From Gnetum montanum (lineage: Eukaryota > Streptophyta > Gnetopsida > Gnetales > Gnetaceae): a stretch of DNA of 34,745 bases. The notes below the pieces were generated by a model. It saw only the letters and a program-made list of their open reading frames with translations, was not told the origin of the DNA and ran no database searches. Below are positions 1 to 11,515 of this stretch, piece after piece. The DNA is taken from positions 64,642-99,386 of the forward strand of contig MNCI01004262.1 in the NCBI GenBank assembly GCA_015680685.1, given 5' to 3'. Within the stretch, counting starts at the first letter, position 1, and each line of letters starts with the position of its first letter. The position numbers and the translations under genes are program-made.

Positions 1-133
1 TTGAATTGCTCTCTTAGTTAGCTATCAGCCACTGGGTGCCTTCCTATCTTGTGGCTACTGCATATAGGCATCTTTGTATGTTAGTTACTTGTGCACACTG
101 GTTGCATGCAGGCAATGTTAAATGTTGTATGAA

Positions 134-3100
134 CTAGGACTTATACACATAATTACACCTTGTGTCATTATATGCAATGCACAAAAATTTCTTCTTCTCG
201 ATCTTTCTAAACATATTTTCCTTTGATATCTCTAGGGAAAGATCACGTATTCCTAGGCGTGCATCAATTGTGCTTAGCCATGCTCTTCCCATTATGATTG
301 GGAAGTCCCCCTTACAGTTGTTGACTTGAATCACTAGGAAGTTAGGTGGATATGAGCATCCACAAACAGTAGTGACAATGTCCTCCACAAGCCCAAATGG
401 GATAATAATGGATTGGTTGGCCAATTCTAAATGAATGTTACTCTTTTTTAGTGGAGGTAGGTTCTAGGCTTTGTACATTTCTTGAGAGATTAAGTTGACA
501 CCAGAACCTGAATCCAAAAGAGCTTTGCAAGGTTCATTCCCAACAATTTGTAAATATATAAGAGGACTCCCAGGATTAGAGAATTTCTTAGGAAGATGGC
601 CAGCCTTAATCCAATTAGTAATGACATGCATCAACATGATTGTGTGCATTGCATGTGGCCTTTGGTTTGAAGGGAGTTCTAAAGTTTCGAATGATGGTGA
701 GGCCTTTAGAGAGTTAGCTGCTTGTGACTGCAAGGACTTGGTTGGACTATCGATCCTAAAGAAAGGTCTTTTCTTTACATGGTTATCTGAACCAATAGTA
801 GGGTGAGGATTAACAACCCTTGTAGCATTACATTGCTGTGGTTGGGTAAGGAGCTCACCCTGCATGGCTAGAGCAAGTAGTAATGGAGTTAAGGGTGGAA
901 GAGATGCAGCCGGATGAGAAGGATAGTATGTTTGTGGAACATCACCCCTAGGAAATGGAGTTCTATAATACTCATGGGCATGGTAGTGAAGCTAGGGAGT
1001 GATGTGACCAGTAGAGTCACGTGGAGAGATCGACTACTGCATGTAGTATCCATACGGGTTAGGTTGATGATAAGGGTACTGTTAATGTGGTGGTGGCATT
1101 CCCCATGATTATGGATGTTGCCATTGTTGGTACTGCTCATTTGGTTGTGGTGGAGTTCCACTTGGATAATACATCAAGGGTTGGCAGAACTATCTTGGGT
1201 TACCTTGGGGATAAGGTAACCTTCAGGGTGTTTGCCTCCTGTTTAATCATGGGTTGAGTGCATACACCCCAGACTCTTGCAGATGTGAGATTATAGGACA
1301 ACATCCCTTAGGATGGTCATATGGGCATATCTCATATCCATCATCATTGTCTGTATCCAAATCCACAACCTCTTCAATGATGGCAACTTTGCCCTTACCT
1401 TTGTTATGTGCATATTCAGTTTCTTTCTTTTTCCTCCTTTCTCAATCACTACTTGGTTCCCTAGACTCCTCTACTATTTTGAGAACGGTTTGAAATCTAT
1501 TATCTAGGGAGTCCCACATTTGGTCCACCTTTGCCACTATTTTTGATGTAAGTTTTTGAATGGGCAAAGTTTTCCTATTCACCATCTCTTCAAGTGGTGA
1601 CTCTTCTTCATCCTCACAAAATCTAACTCCCTTCTTTTAGAGGGAAGGATCTTTGTTATATTCTTCCGCACTCTTTCTTTTCCTTAACTCACCTTCCTCT
1701 TTAGCAACTTGCTCCAACAATATTTGTACTTGATGGGCCCTAAGCTCAGATAGCCTTCCCTGGGCATAAGTCCCAAGGGTTCTTCACATTTCATGCCTAA
1801 GCCCATCTACGAGATGGTGTAGTTGTTCCCTCTACAAGTAATCATGGCTTGGGCAACAATGTAATAGTGCATAATATCAGCTCATGGTAGCATTCAAGGG
1901 TTGATGTCCTCCTTGTTTCCATCCTTGGATTTGCTTTCGCAGGTTGGACACTTGGGAGTACATTTGATACTTATCATTGAATAGTTTTAACATGGTACTC
2001 CATCAACGAATGGACTCTGATTCTAAGGACCGGTACCAGCTTTCCGTTTCCTTGATCAGTGTCCATGAAAACAACTTGAATTTTTGCCACTCATTTTCTA
2101 AGTTTTGTAAGGCACATGCATCATGAAATGCTTGCAAATGATTTTGAGGATCAGCGTTGTATCCCCCTTCAAATCATGGGATATTGTTCATGTCTAATAT
2201 TTTGATCCTGCTATCTTTTTGGTACCTTGTTGGGATTCTAACAGCCTCAATTATATCTAGCATACTTCGGGTAGCGAGTAGGGGTTCATCGTGATCGTAT
2301 TGTCTATGGCATCTATGATGCCTATGTTGTTCCCTAATCTCCCTTCTTTCATGATGAGTTTCTATAGAATGCCCTTGTCCCCTTTCTTGGCTGCTTTGTT
2401 TATGACTCCTATTTCGCTTATCATTATCCTCAAGGTCTTTTCCTTTGCGACTGCATCCAGATCCTGAAGGAGAGGGTGAAAGAGATGATGAAGGTGAAGA
2501 AGAAGGAGGACCATCATCATGATGGTGCCTGCTTCCTTCTCTTCGGTGGTCGCAACCTCAATTGCAGTTACGATTAGAATGTCCTTCTTTGTCATGTGTT
2601 CATGTTCCTTTTTTAGACCCTTTGTGTTCGTCGGTACTAGAATCCGGGTTATGGATAGTTGAGTGAAGATTCTGATACACCACCCTTTGACTGAAGTCAA
2701 CGGGAAGAACATCATTATGTGGGAGACCTCCTAAGGTAGGTTCACCACCCTCATTTTTACCTATGACATACAGAACATTCTGAGATAACTTTCCCTTCAT
2801 GGATTCATAATGTCTTTCCTGTTGTAGATCCCTATGACGTTGTGCTTCCATGGGTCAATACTCTCTCGAGTTGTGATCATGCACAACGTACTCTGCCTAT
2901 AAGTGCTACATACCAATTTGTGCGAGAGCATGAAGAAGCATGCCTAGGACTAAGTGATCGGGAGGTGACACTATGTTACCTTCTAATTCACGCCAACACA
3001 GTTGTTCATCTTGGTGGAGGATAAAGGTAAAGTTTGGTATATACTCATTGGGATAAACATATACCACACGAAACTATTGGGGGACTAGTGGATTATCATG

Positions 3101-3172
3101 TGTACTATGCCTTCGATTATTCCCTGTATTAGACCTAGGCAGTGAAACACTCTCGTAAGAAGAAGGAGACAT
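134..3172 (-). pseudogene. gag-pro polyprotein of the LTR element, broken by stops
   Basis: The likely start is the ATG at 3172, 119 bases after the primer-binding site. The same frame runs from 3172 through the gag core (about 2215-1655) into the protease (865-134), interrupted by stops but with no net frame change. The order is a Q/R-rich N-terminus, a Ser/His/Arg-rich linker, a Retrotrans_gag-like core with the WYRSL signature, a charged stretch, a Pro/Gln/Tyr-rich spacer, and a retropepsin-like domain with active-site LLDSGSG (near 510-490) and the later PIIMGRAWL block. One TAG at 466-464 splits the protease; others, such as a TGA just before FEGG, split gag. No zinc knuckle was recognised. 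Family assignment rests on these motifs; the branch within Ty3 is not settled. Confidence 0.8.
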
Positions 3173-3290
3173 AATTGTCTATTCCGTGTGCAATACTTTT
3201 CGTTTCAATAATTGTAATATAACCAACCCTAAGGGTTTGTTCCAACAATGGGAAGATTTCCTAAGTTCTAGCTAGCGCACAAACAACAAA

Positions 3291-3309
3291 GTCCCCAGCA
3301 ACAGCACCA
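3291..3309 (-). other. primer-binding site
   Basis: On the minus strand this reads TGGTGCTGTTGCTGGGGAC, one base downstream of the LTR end (CATCA, 3315-3311). It resembles the TGGCGCCGTTGCCGGGG type seen in plant Athila-like Ty3 elements, with three transition-type differences. It fixes the inner LTR edge and the minus orientation. Confidence 0.75.
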
Positions 3310-3310
3310 A

Positions 3311-4109
3311 TGATGACCGGTGAGGTAACCCTACGATCAACCATACGAATACGAGTGTACACGCACGATTTGGTCGAATTCCAAAGACTAAGTGCTTATG
3401 TGCCTTCACAAAACCCGGACAGGTTAGTTAATCATTGTCTTCCCAAGCTTACTTATATAGTGTGATTGTATGGTTAAGTAAACTTGAGGTATATGATTTT
3501 TATATATTTTTTGATGTGTTATGTCTTAGTGCTACAAAGGGAGAAGTGAACTAATTTAATTTAACTAATCGACTATGCTCTAACTAGTCCTAACACTAGC
3601 ATCCGTTCCCACTTGCCGTACACATCTTGAACTAGTGCAACACTACTAGGATTACCAAACACTAATCATTATTGGGTTACCAAGTGTTCCACGCATGCTC
3701 GAAGTGGTCATACTGAGCGTGCTTACTTGGGAGAGTTAACAAGGTGAGAGAGAGAACATTAATTAACTAAGGAAAGCATTAAATAACTGTAAATAACATT
3801 AAATAAGCTATTTTGAATGCTACAAGGTTTATTACAAAGTTCTTCTTTATTTCCAGCCACAAGGTGTGCTCAAGTACACAATGCTCGAATAAAGATCTAT
3901 TCACTTTATGACTCCTATTGCGGGCACTCAGAAATGATTCTAACTCTGAGGAAGGAAAACTGCAAGAGTTCGGGTAAGGGTCTAAGACTAACTATGCAAA
4001 CCAAGTGCGCCTGCCTCTTATTTATAGGCGATGAGGCGGGTCCTGACATCGGATACCCGATATCGCTTGTTGAGGTCCGATATCGCGGATGCGATATCGT
4101 AGTTCATCA
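3311..4109 (-). repeat. 5' LTR (copy 1), about 799 bp
   Basis: It is bounded by short inverted ends: TGATGA at 3311 on the plus strand and TCATCA ending at 4109. The inner end abuts the primer-binding site. On the minus strand it has a TATA box (4026-4017) and, just 5' of it, three CGATATCG palindromes in U3 (about 4050-4100). The downstream part carries short motifs such as GGTAACCCA that recur. The outer edge at 4109 is inferred from the inverted ends and from copy 3, which also starts TGATGA. Confidence 0.75.
4017..4026 (-). promoter_or_regulatory. TATA box of LTR copy 1
   Basis: The minus strand reads TATAAATAAG here, 83 bases inside the LTR's 5' edge. LTR copy 2 keeps a matching TATATAAATG at the aligned place (about 29894-29903), which supports a real promoter position. 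Transcription would run left, away from dapB. Confidence 0.55.
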
Positions 4110-4729
4110 CACACTAATCCAGTCCACACATTATAATTAGGTCACTTGCATATACTTGTGATGTGTATGGTTGGGCGTTGGGATTGCCCATTGCTTGTCA
4201 CAACTACAATGTCACAACTAATGGAAAACTGTGGTTAAATCTTAGGTAAAATATGAAAGCACCCTAAGCATAATTCAAATTTGAAACCTTTTCTTTGCAT
4301 ATACAGTACTTGTCAAATTATGAGAGAGCCAACTAAGCCATCACTCATGTAAAGGAATACATGTAAAGAATTTAAGGTTAGGATTTGAGTAAAGTGTTCG
4401 CACAACAATCACGAGTGTACATTTATAAACGCGGCTTCAAAGATGAATGTCAATAACTAAATAGATATTGAGGAACCTGACTATCGAAATTACTACTACA
4501 TAACTAAAGAGACTAAAATCAATTGGAAGTAAAAACGAAAAAAAGAAAATTGCAATGCAGTTGGTAGCAGTAAAACAAAAAACTTACTATACCAGTGCAG
4601 GCTTCAAAAATTGGGGGAAACAGTCGCTGTCTGGCGATCATGAGCTAAGTTTTCGTACGGTATTTCAAAGTGGAAGGGGTGAAACTTTGGTTCCGGAATC
4701 AACCAAGAAAAACATCCGTTCTTTACGAA
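4110..4729 (+). promoter_or_regulatory. dapB upstream region with possible TATA box
   Basis: This 620-base gap lies between the outer edge of LTR copy 1 and the dapB start. TATAAA occurs at 4424-4429, followed by a GC-richer patch, and could place a transcription start about 275 bases before the ATG. A 10-base direct repeat (gtcacaacta) occurs at 4197-4206 and 4211-4220. An upstream intron cannot be excluded. Short ATG frames such as 4555-4755 overlap the leader but do not look like genes. Confidence 0.35.
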
Positions 4730-7700
4730 ATGTTGTCTGTTTCATCTCCAACTAGGTGTTCGTTATCTATCCCAAATTTACGATTCCATCACAGGCATGT
4801 TGCAAGTGCAAGAATCTCTGTTGGATTAAGTGTAAAACCCAGAAAAGATTTTATCTGCAACTGTGCCATGAACATACAAGGGTACTCCATCCCTGTCCTG
4901 GTACGTAATCACGGTTCTTTATCATTGCATTTATGAATCATCTAGTTTGTTCAAGTTGGTGTGCACTAAACTATTTTTATTGGGCTGCCAAGGGTTTAGG
5001 GTTTAATATATATTCAACCATTTTTATTAGCCATGTTTCAGTTGCGATGAAGCATTGCTGCAGGAAATATCGGAATGCTTGCACTTGGGTTTTGGTTTTT
5101 GTTTTTGTGGTTTTTCCCCCTTAAACAAAGTGTTGGAAACAGAGATTTCTTCGTATGAAAATGAGTCATGAATCTGTTTATGAATTTGGATATTCTTAGA
5201 TAGAAATTTCGTTTTACGAAATGTTTTTAATTTTTATTTTTCAATTTTTGTGAACCTGGATCACACTAAAAGTCTCTTGATAGAGCCTCAACACTTGAAA
5301 GTATTGTTCTCAAGAAATGTAGCCACTTAGATGGCATCACTGATAAAAACGGATGTTTCTTAGTTTATTTTTGTTTTTATTTTTCCAAGTTTTTGTTGTT
5401 TGTCAAAAATAATTAATGGGATAGTTAAGAATAATGCAGAACATTTTATTAAGTCTGAAGGTTTCTTAAAAAACTGGGAAATGTTTTTAAGTGGTTAGAC
5501 AATGGAGAGACATAATAAATAGTTTACATAAATTGTTGAACCCATTCTTCCAAAATTTAGGTAGTCAGACCTGAATGCTTGCAAAGAATGATTTCAATTT
5601 TTCCTTTTTGGGTTTATGTTTTGGCTTCTATTGACAGTATTCCAAAATCTCTTCCACTAAATCTAATAGAGATTGACTAACACATACGGTGGCAAAGAAT
5701 CCTTTTTGGTCTGTAAAATGCATTCTGTTAACAACCTGTATAATTGCAAATATTTTGAAAATATATTGTTTATTGAGATTGGGAATTGATCTGCATGCTT
5801 TTAAACATACATCTGGCAGGTAAATGGCTGTGCAGGTAAAATGGGAACTGCAGTAGCTGAAGCAGTGCTTGCTGCAGGGCTTCATCTTGTCCCACTGTCT
5901 TTCACTAGCCCCGTCCAAGAACAGCAGAAATTGAAAATAAAGGATGTTGACGTTGATGTTCTCAATACGACAGATAGAGAGTCTATTTTAAACTCTGTTA
6001 AAAGAGATTACCCTGATATAGTTGTGGTGGATTTTACAGTTCCTGCTGCTGTAAATGGTGAGTGCATTTGCTCACAAAATTGATCGACATAAGCACATTG
6101 TATATTTTCCTCATTGCAAACAAAAGAATAATAATGTAGGACTGCCAATTTGATATTTTTTGTTTACCTAAAATGTTTATGGTGTTTTAAGATAGAGAGA
6201 TTTATATTTGTTCATTCTAAAAATATTGAATTCAAAATTTGCCCAATCTCTGCATGTTTGACAATCAACAGCGTATAATGCCAAATGCAGAAAATGCTGA
6301 GCTCTATTGTAAAGTAGGGGTCCCGTTTGTGATGGGGACAACTGGTGGTGACCGAGAGAAACTGTATGACACCGTGAAGACGTCAAGTAATTATGCTGTA
6401 ATCGCACCACAGATGGGAAAGCAGGTATGTTGTATTCTATTTCTCCTGGTTCAATTTTTGCAGTGGGATTTCTAGACATGTTTTATACCGTTTTGTTGTT
6501 CAGGTAGTTGCTTTTCAAGCAGCAATGGAGATAATGGCAGATCAGTTTCCTGGGGCATTTTCTGGATACAGACTGCAGGTTTATCTCTATCATTTTACAT
6601 TTTTTTTTATTTTTTCCGGTACTTTTCCCATCCATCAGAAATTCTGGCGAGTTGGCCACCGTGCCTTGACCAAAGAAGTGTGTCATGAATAACAAACCTT
6701 TCAATGAAGTGATTCAAGAGTTCATCTAAATGATCTTTTTTCCTGAAGTGAATGTTTATACGAAAGCTTGTACTAGAGATGTAAATCACATTTAATAAAT
6801 GAAATGTCCTCTAATTTTCATTAATAACATGCTGTCAATAACTTGCTTAATCATAATATCTGCATCGTTCTTTCCTGTGCTGTCATATTATGTGGGGAAG
6901 CAATACATTAAATGCTTTTGTTCCTTGGATTTTTCCACATTCGTACTGGCAAATACAATGAAGAGTAAAGCAATAAATATAAATTTGTTATACTTTACAC
7001 CTTGTCCCATATTCTTGGAAAAATATTTACGGTTAAAGGAAAATATTGCATAAGTTGCACTGAGGCTCTTTCAGGTTTATGTCCACACACATTTTTTTGG
7101 TTTGATATTTACTTTAAAACAGTTGTTTTGACCAGGTTACAGAATCACATCAATCAGGCAAGTTAGATACATCAGGCACAGCAAAAGCTATTGTATCATG
7201 CTTCCAGAAGCTTGGCGTGAATTTTAATTTTGACCAGGTTACGTCAAGTAAAATAGCTTTCTATGACAAGACATTTTTATTATCTTTTTCGAAAATAGGT
7301 TTCTGAAATAAGTCAATCATACAGAATTGTTTTCCTTAACTGCATGTTTGTGTTATTACAGATACTGACATGTAAGCATTTTCATTTATAGATTGAGATG
7401 GTTCGTGATGCACCACAGCAGGTTCAGAGAGTGGGTGTTCCTGAAGACTATCTGGAAGGTCATGCTTTCCACACATACACCCTGACAGCACCAGACTCAA
7501 CGTAATGTCTCTTGAAATTTACTCCTGGATTTTTGTTTTTCAAGTTTTTGAATTTGGTTTCTTTTTGTTAGAAAGTTTCGACTTTTCCAAAATTTTAAAT
7601 TCTTACAGTATAGGAATATTGATGTGTGCATGTGGCCTAATTTGCCATGCCAAAAAAATAGGGTGGTTTTCCAATTTCAACACAATGTTTGTGGGAGGTC

Positions 7701-7966
7701 AATATATGCTCAGGGCACGGTTGACGCTGTTATTTTCTTGGCAAATAAGGTTTGTGCTTTGTGCACAGATTTTTTTATTGTTTTTTTTGGGCGTTTTGTA
7801 TACTTATTTTAGCATTTGCAGAGTACTTTGCACACGTGGACGCTCATTGTTCATGGCTGAACACAAATGAAGTTTATTATTTGGCTACATGCTGCAGGTT
7901 AAGAGCAAAGCTGAAAAGAAATTATACAATATGATTGATGTTTTGCGGGAAGGGAATATGCGATAA
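4730..7966 (+). CDS. dapB: 4-hydroxy-tetrahydrodipicolinate reductase, plastidic, 8 exons
   Basis: DapB reduces 4-hydroxy-tetrahydrodipicolinate with NAD(P)H to tetrahydrodipicolinate in the plastid lysine pathway. Exons: 4730-4900, 5820-6057, 6291-6424, 6504-6578, 7136-7237, 7392-7501, 7662-7749, 7898-7966. Every intron is GT..AG and the phases join into 328 codons with no stop. Residues 1 to about 50 are a Ser/Arg-rich plastid transit peptide. VNGCAGKMG (58-66) is the dinucleotide-binding loop, FVMGTTGG (149-156) the next cofactor motif, and ESHQSGKLD (209-217) holds the His and Lys expected in the active site. The C-terminus ends REGNMR, as in plant homologues. 4730 is the first in-frame ATG; the codon at 4670 is GTG. 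It is convergent with the DUF819 gene. It looks intact and functional; transcript ends are unknown. Confidence 0.95.
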
Positions 7967-9754
7967 AGATTTGCGGAGTACCAATTGGTTCATATTAATA
8001 TTTTTCTTTCCTGGTTTTGCCTTTATAGCCTGTTATTTGTGTCAAACAATCAAGTGGTACTTTTTTAAAAAAAGGTTGTATCAAAATTTTGTACAATGTT
8101 TTTTAGGAACTGTTGCTCTTTCTGGAATTCAAGAAAGAATGCAAGGGATAAACTTGTGCTTTCAGCCTGCAAATCCTTCTCTGATTTTTTTTCCATTTGA
8201 AATTAATGGCTTTTTGCAAATGAAATTAAAACCTTAAAAAGTGAAATATGTTATCGATAGTCGTTATAATTGAGGTCAGTAGTCACTTGATGTTCGCTTT
8301 CAGGTTTAAACGTTAACCTATTCAATTTCAGCGTTCTTGTAAGTATGATGTAGTCTCCATTTTATGAGAAATTTTTCTTGAATTATGTATGAAGTGGGAT
8401 ATCCAGGTTTTTCAGTTCCTTTAATGGCAAACATAATATTTTATGCATTAACGTCTAGAATATGGTAACCTCTGAAGGTGTGCGATAACATTGTAGAAGT
8501 TTTTTCGATATAGGATCATAACCTATTTAGAAAGCTTTATATTCTAATTAAGTTAGAGATTTAGATGAGATATTAATTAGATTGTTAACTTTTTAATTGA
8601 TATCTACTTAGTTTCAATTAGGTTCTTAGCAAATACGACTAGGTATTTTTTTGTTTTTTTTTCTTGGTTTTCTTAAAGCATTTCTTTTCATAGCTGACTG
8701 TTCCTTGTAAGTCAAAAGTGCAACAGTTAAGCTATATTCAAAAGTATCAATCGCATATCATTCAAGTAACTTTGCAATGGTTGGGAATGGTTGGGAAGGT
8801 AGTGAATGTTAAGCAAGATTTTCTTGTAGTTATTTAATGTGTTAAAGCAATATCTTGAAGATTGTTTTAATCTGCATTATTATTAAACATGTTTTTTTAT
8901 GTTTCAGAAATAACTGATTCATTTGTACATATTAATGGGTGTAAGTCTACAATCATAATAAAATTTTAGTTTCAATTATTTAAATATGAATATTGAGATG
9001 TGTCAGATATAGTTAATAAAGTCGACTGTGATCTTTAGGTCATTCATGATGGTCATGAGAATCCTAAGTATCATATTGCAATTTTATTTAAAAATTAAGT
9101 AGGATTTACAAGCACTTGCAATCATTGATTTCGCAACAAGTGTTGGTTGGCCACATGCATGGAGGGTTATATGATTAATCTATGTAATGTTTAATTATAA
9201 TTACAAGTATTTACCATGGGTATAAATGAACTTAAATGATTTCGTTAAAAATATGTATAGAAATGTTTAACAAAGATTACAAAACTTAGCTAGCTGAACT
9301 AGGAAAATAATATGAATGAACTTTATGGTTATTAGTAAAATTTAGCTTGTGGTATTTGTAACATTTGGATTTGAAATCATGATAAATATAAGAAGATACT
9401 AATGTTTATCAACCAACTTCACTAATACAATTTTTAATTTTGGATTAATGTCCTTAAAAAAGATTAAACTTTTGTTGAAGTACTAACCCCACCAAGTAGG
9501 ATGAGGTTCAAGAGACTAAGCACGGCGCTTCAGCCAATGACCCTTTGATACATGCCAGGGTGCCTATGGCAAGGTACTCAAATTTGTGCGAGGTACGGGA
9601 GGCCCAGTGAAATATGATACACGTGAAGAAAAGGTAAAAACGGAAAACGTAAAAACGAAAAGAGAAAAGTAGCAGGAGTTGCAAGCTCTTTATGATCTTT
9701 GATAACAATACTATTAAGTTCTGCATGAGAAACAAATAACAGGTGGTACACAGT
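7967..9754. other. spacer between convergent genes
   Basis: It holds the 3' ends of dapB (left) and of the DUF819 gene (right). The sequence is AT-rich with no coding stretch that I trust; the plus-strand frames at 7935-8237 are run-on through the dapB UTR. A GC-richer patch at about 9490-9625 stands out from its surroundings but was not recognised. No RNA gene was seen. Confidence 0.6.
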
Positions 9755-10160
9755 TTACATATATTTTAAAACACTCAACCCAAAAGCTATCCCTAAAAAC
9801 GTAGCAGTTGATATCCCAAATATTCCAGCAAGAATGCCAGGAATTATCAAGGATTTCCAGCCTTTGGCTGTTGCCATTCCACAAGCTGTTGTGGGTCCTT
9901 CAACATTGGCATTGGAGGCAATAAGCAATTGCTTCTCTTCAAAGCCTAAAATTTTTCCAATTGCCAAAATCACGGCAACATGGACAAAAACCTGAATCAA
10001 AGAAAAAAAGAAAATTGCTGGGGCCGCTTTTATGACATTAAGAACACTTCCATTTGTCCCCACAACTGTAAAAAATATCTGCACATCCACACTTTATTAA
10101 GAAAATGGGCAAAAGGCCTCAACGCTGGTGGAAACTTGGAAACTTAAAAGTAACATGTAT

Positions 10161-10559
10161 AAAAATTGTGTTTGAATTCCCTGGATATGGGAAAAAATCA
10201 TTCATGAAATATGCCAAACTTTAAACCATGAAAACGTAGCCAAGGAAAATTTACATGGATGATAACATAGATAAAATTTAAAACTAATATATCAAAATTT
10301 GATATTCAAAACAAAGATTCCTAAAATAGCATATTAGAGTTAAGGGGTGGTGGTAACAATCTAAAAATTGTGTTTTTGAATTCCCTGGATAAAATCATTC
10401 ATTAAATATGCCAAACTTTAAACCATGAAAACGTAGCCAAGGAAAATTTACATGGATGATAACATAGATAAAATTTAAAACTAATATATCAAAATTTGAT
10501 ATTCAAAACAAAGATCCCTAAAATAGCATATTAGAGTTAAGGGGTGGTGGTAACAATCT
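10161..10559. repeat. tandem duplication, about 200-bp unit, two copies
   Basis: Copy 1 (10161-10362, 202 bases) and copy 2 (10363-10559, 197 bases) differ by a few substitutions and two small indels near their starts. Both end in ggtggtggtaacaatct. It lies in the last intron of the DUF819 gene, just upstream of E6. The close similarity means it is young compared with the other repeats here. Confidence 0.9.
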
Positions 10560-11515
10560 CGTCAGCATTTAAATAAAGTACTTGGTCTAGGATTTATGCA
10601 TGCAAATAGAAATAGATCTTATCAGTGTTCTCAGGATGTATCCTTCTTACGTTAAAAGAGTTACAGGCTCGTTTCACATTTTAAATACCAGAGATGGACA
10701 TTTGTTTGAATATTTATAAGCAGACAAACCTTGATTCATGTATATGTAATGTCCAAAATCTAAAACAAACAGAGTAATCGTTATTATAGACTTTATGGAG
10801 CCAACTCTCTTCAAGAAATAGATTTCCAGGCAATGAGAGCTGCTGTAAATCAACCTTCCTGAACATTACTTTGATAGCTTTTCCACCATATTTGAACATT
10901 TGCTAATACTTTTATTATTGAATTCTTAATATTCTATACTTTGACTGCCATAAATGAGATTATTTACTGCAGAAGGAAAGGAACATAACCAGTTTCAGAT
11001 TATTGGATGAATTTCATAGTGACAGTTCCCAATGCTCTGAAATACTATTACTTGCCACAAAATTTAAAAATGCCAGCTGAAGGGAGTAACGCCTTAAGCA
11101 ATTAAGTATGGAATAATCAGAAATGAATTCTAGCAAGTCAGACATGCAACTTCCAGAAAAAAGGGGAAGAAGGGCGTTTTCTAGATATTTCACGATACCT
11201 AAAAGTTTAAACTCCAAACGTAATTAGGGATAGCTGTTGTTAGCAAGATCTACCATTTGAAGAATCCAGGAGGATGCTTTTCAACAATTTATGACCCAAA
11301 AAAAGCCATGCTACCAAAGAATTTCTCAAGACATACTATATGCCAGAATTTGTGACATTCATATTTTAAACTCAAATATTTGATAATGCATACTCCGACA
11401 TATTTTGAATTCTAGATGAGGGCAATGGAATTTATGCCACACACAGCTATGATGTTATGCATAGCACTCAATAACTTTGGTGTTAGAAAAGCCTCTTTTG
11501 CCATAAACTTTTTTT

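Larger units (their letters stand above)
1..4109 (-). mobile_element. Ty3/gypsy-type LTR retrotransposon, 5' part, decayed
   Basis: Read on the minus strand the order is LTR (4109-3311), primer-binding site (3309-3291), leader, gag (from 3172) and aspartic protease (865-134). This is the standard start of a Ty3/gypsy element. Reverse transcriptase, RNase H, integrase and the 3' LTR are not in the window and would lie to the left of base 1. The primer-binding site resembles the tRNA-primed type used by plant Athila/Tat-like elements, and gag-pro in one frame fits Ty3 elements. Many stop codons show it is not active. The LTR has relatives at 29178-30010 and 34343-34745, so the family is multi-copy here. 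Confidence 0.85.

Noticed and set aside
495-806. 103-codon plus-strand frame
   Set aside because: It lies opposite the gag-pro protease and has no recognisable features.
3817-4140. 107-codon plus-strand frame
   Set aside because: It lies wholly over the LTR, in antisense; LTRs do not encode proteins and the relatives do not keep it open.
4555-4755. 66-codon frame upstream of dapB
   Set aside because: It overlaps the dapB leader in another frame with no similarity to anything known.
7505-7870. 121-codon hydrophobic frame
   Set aside because: It reads across dapB intron 6, exon 7 and intron 7 in the wrong frame.
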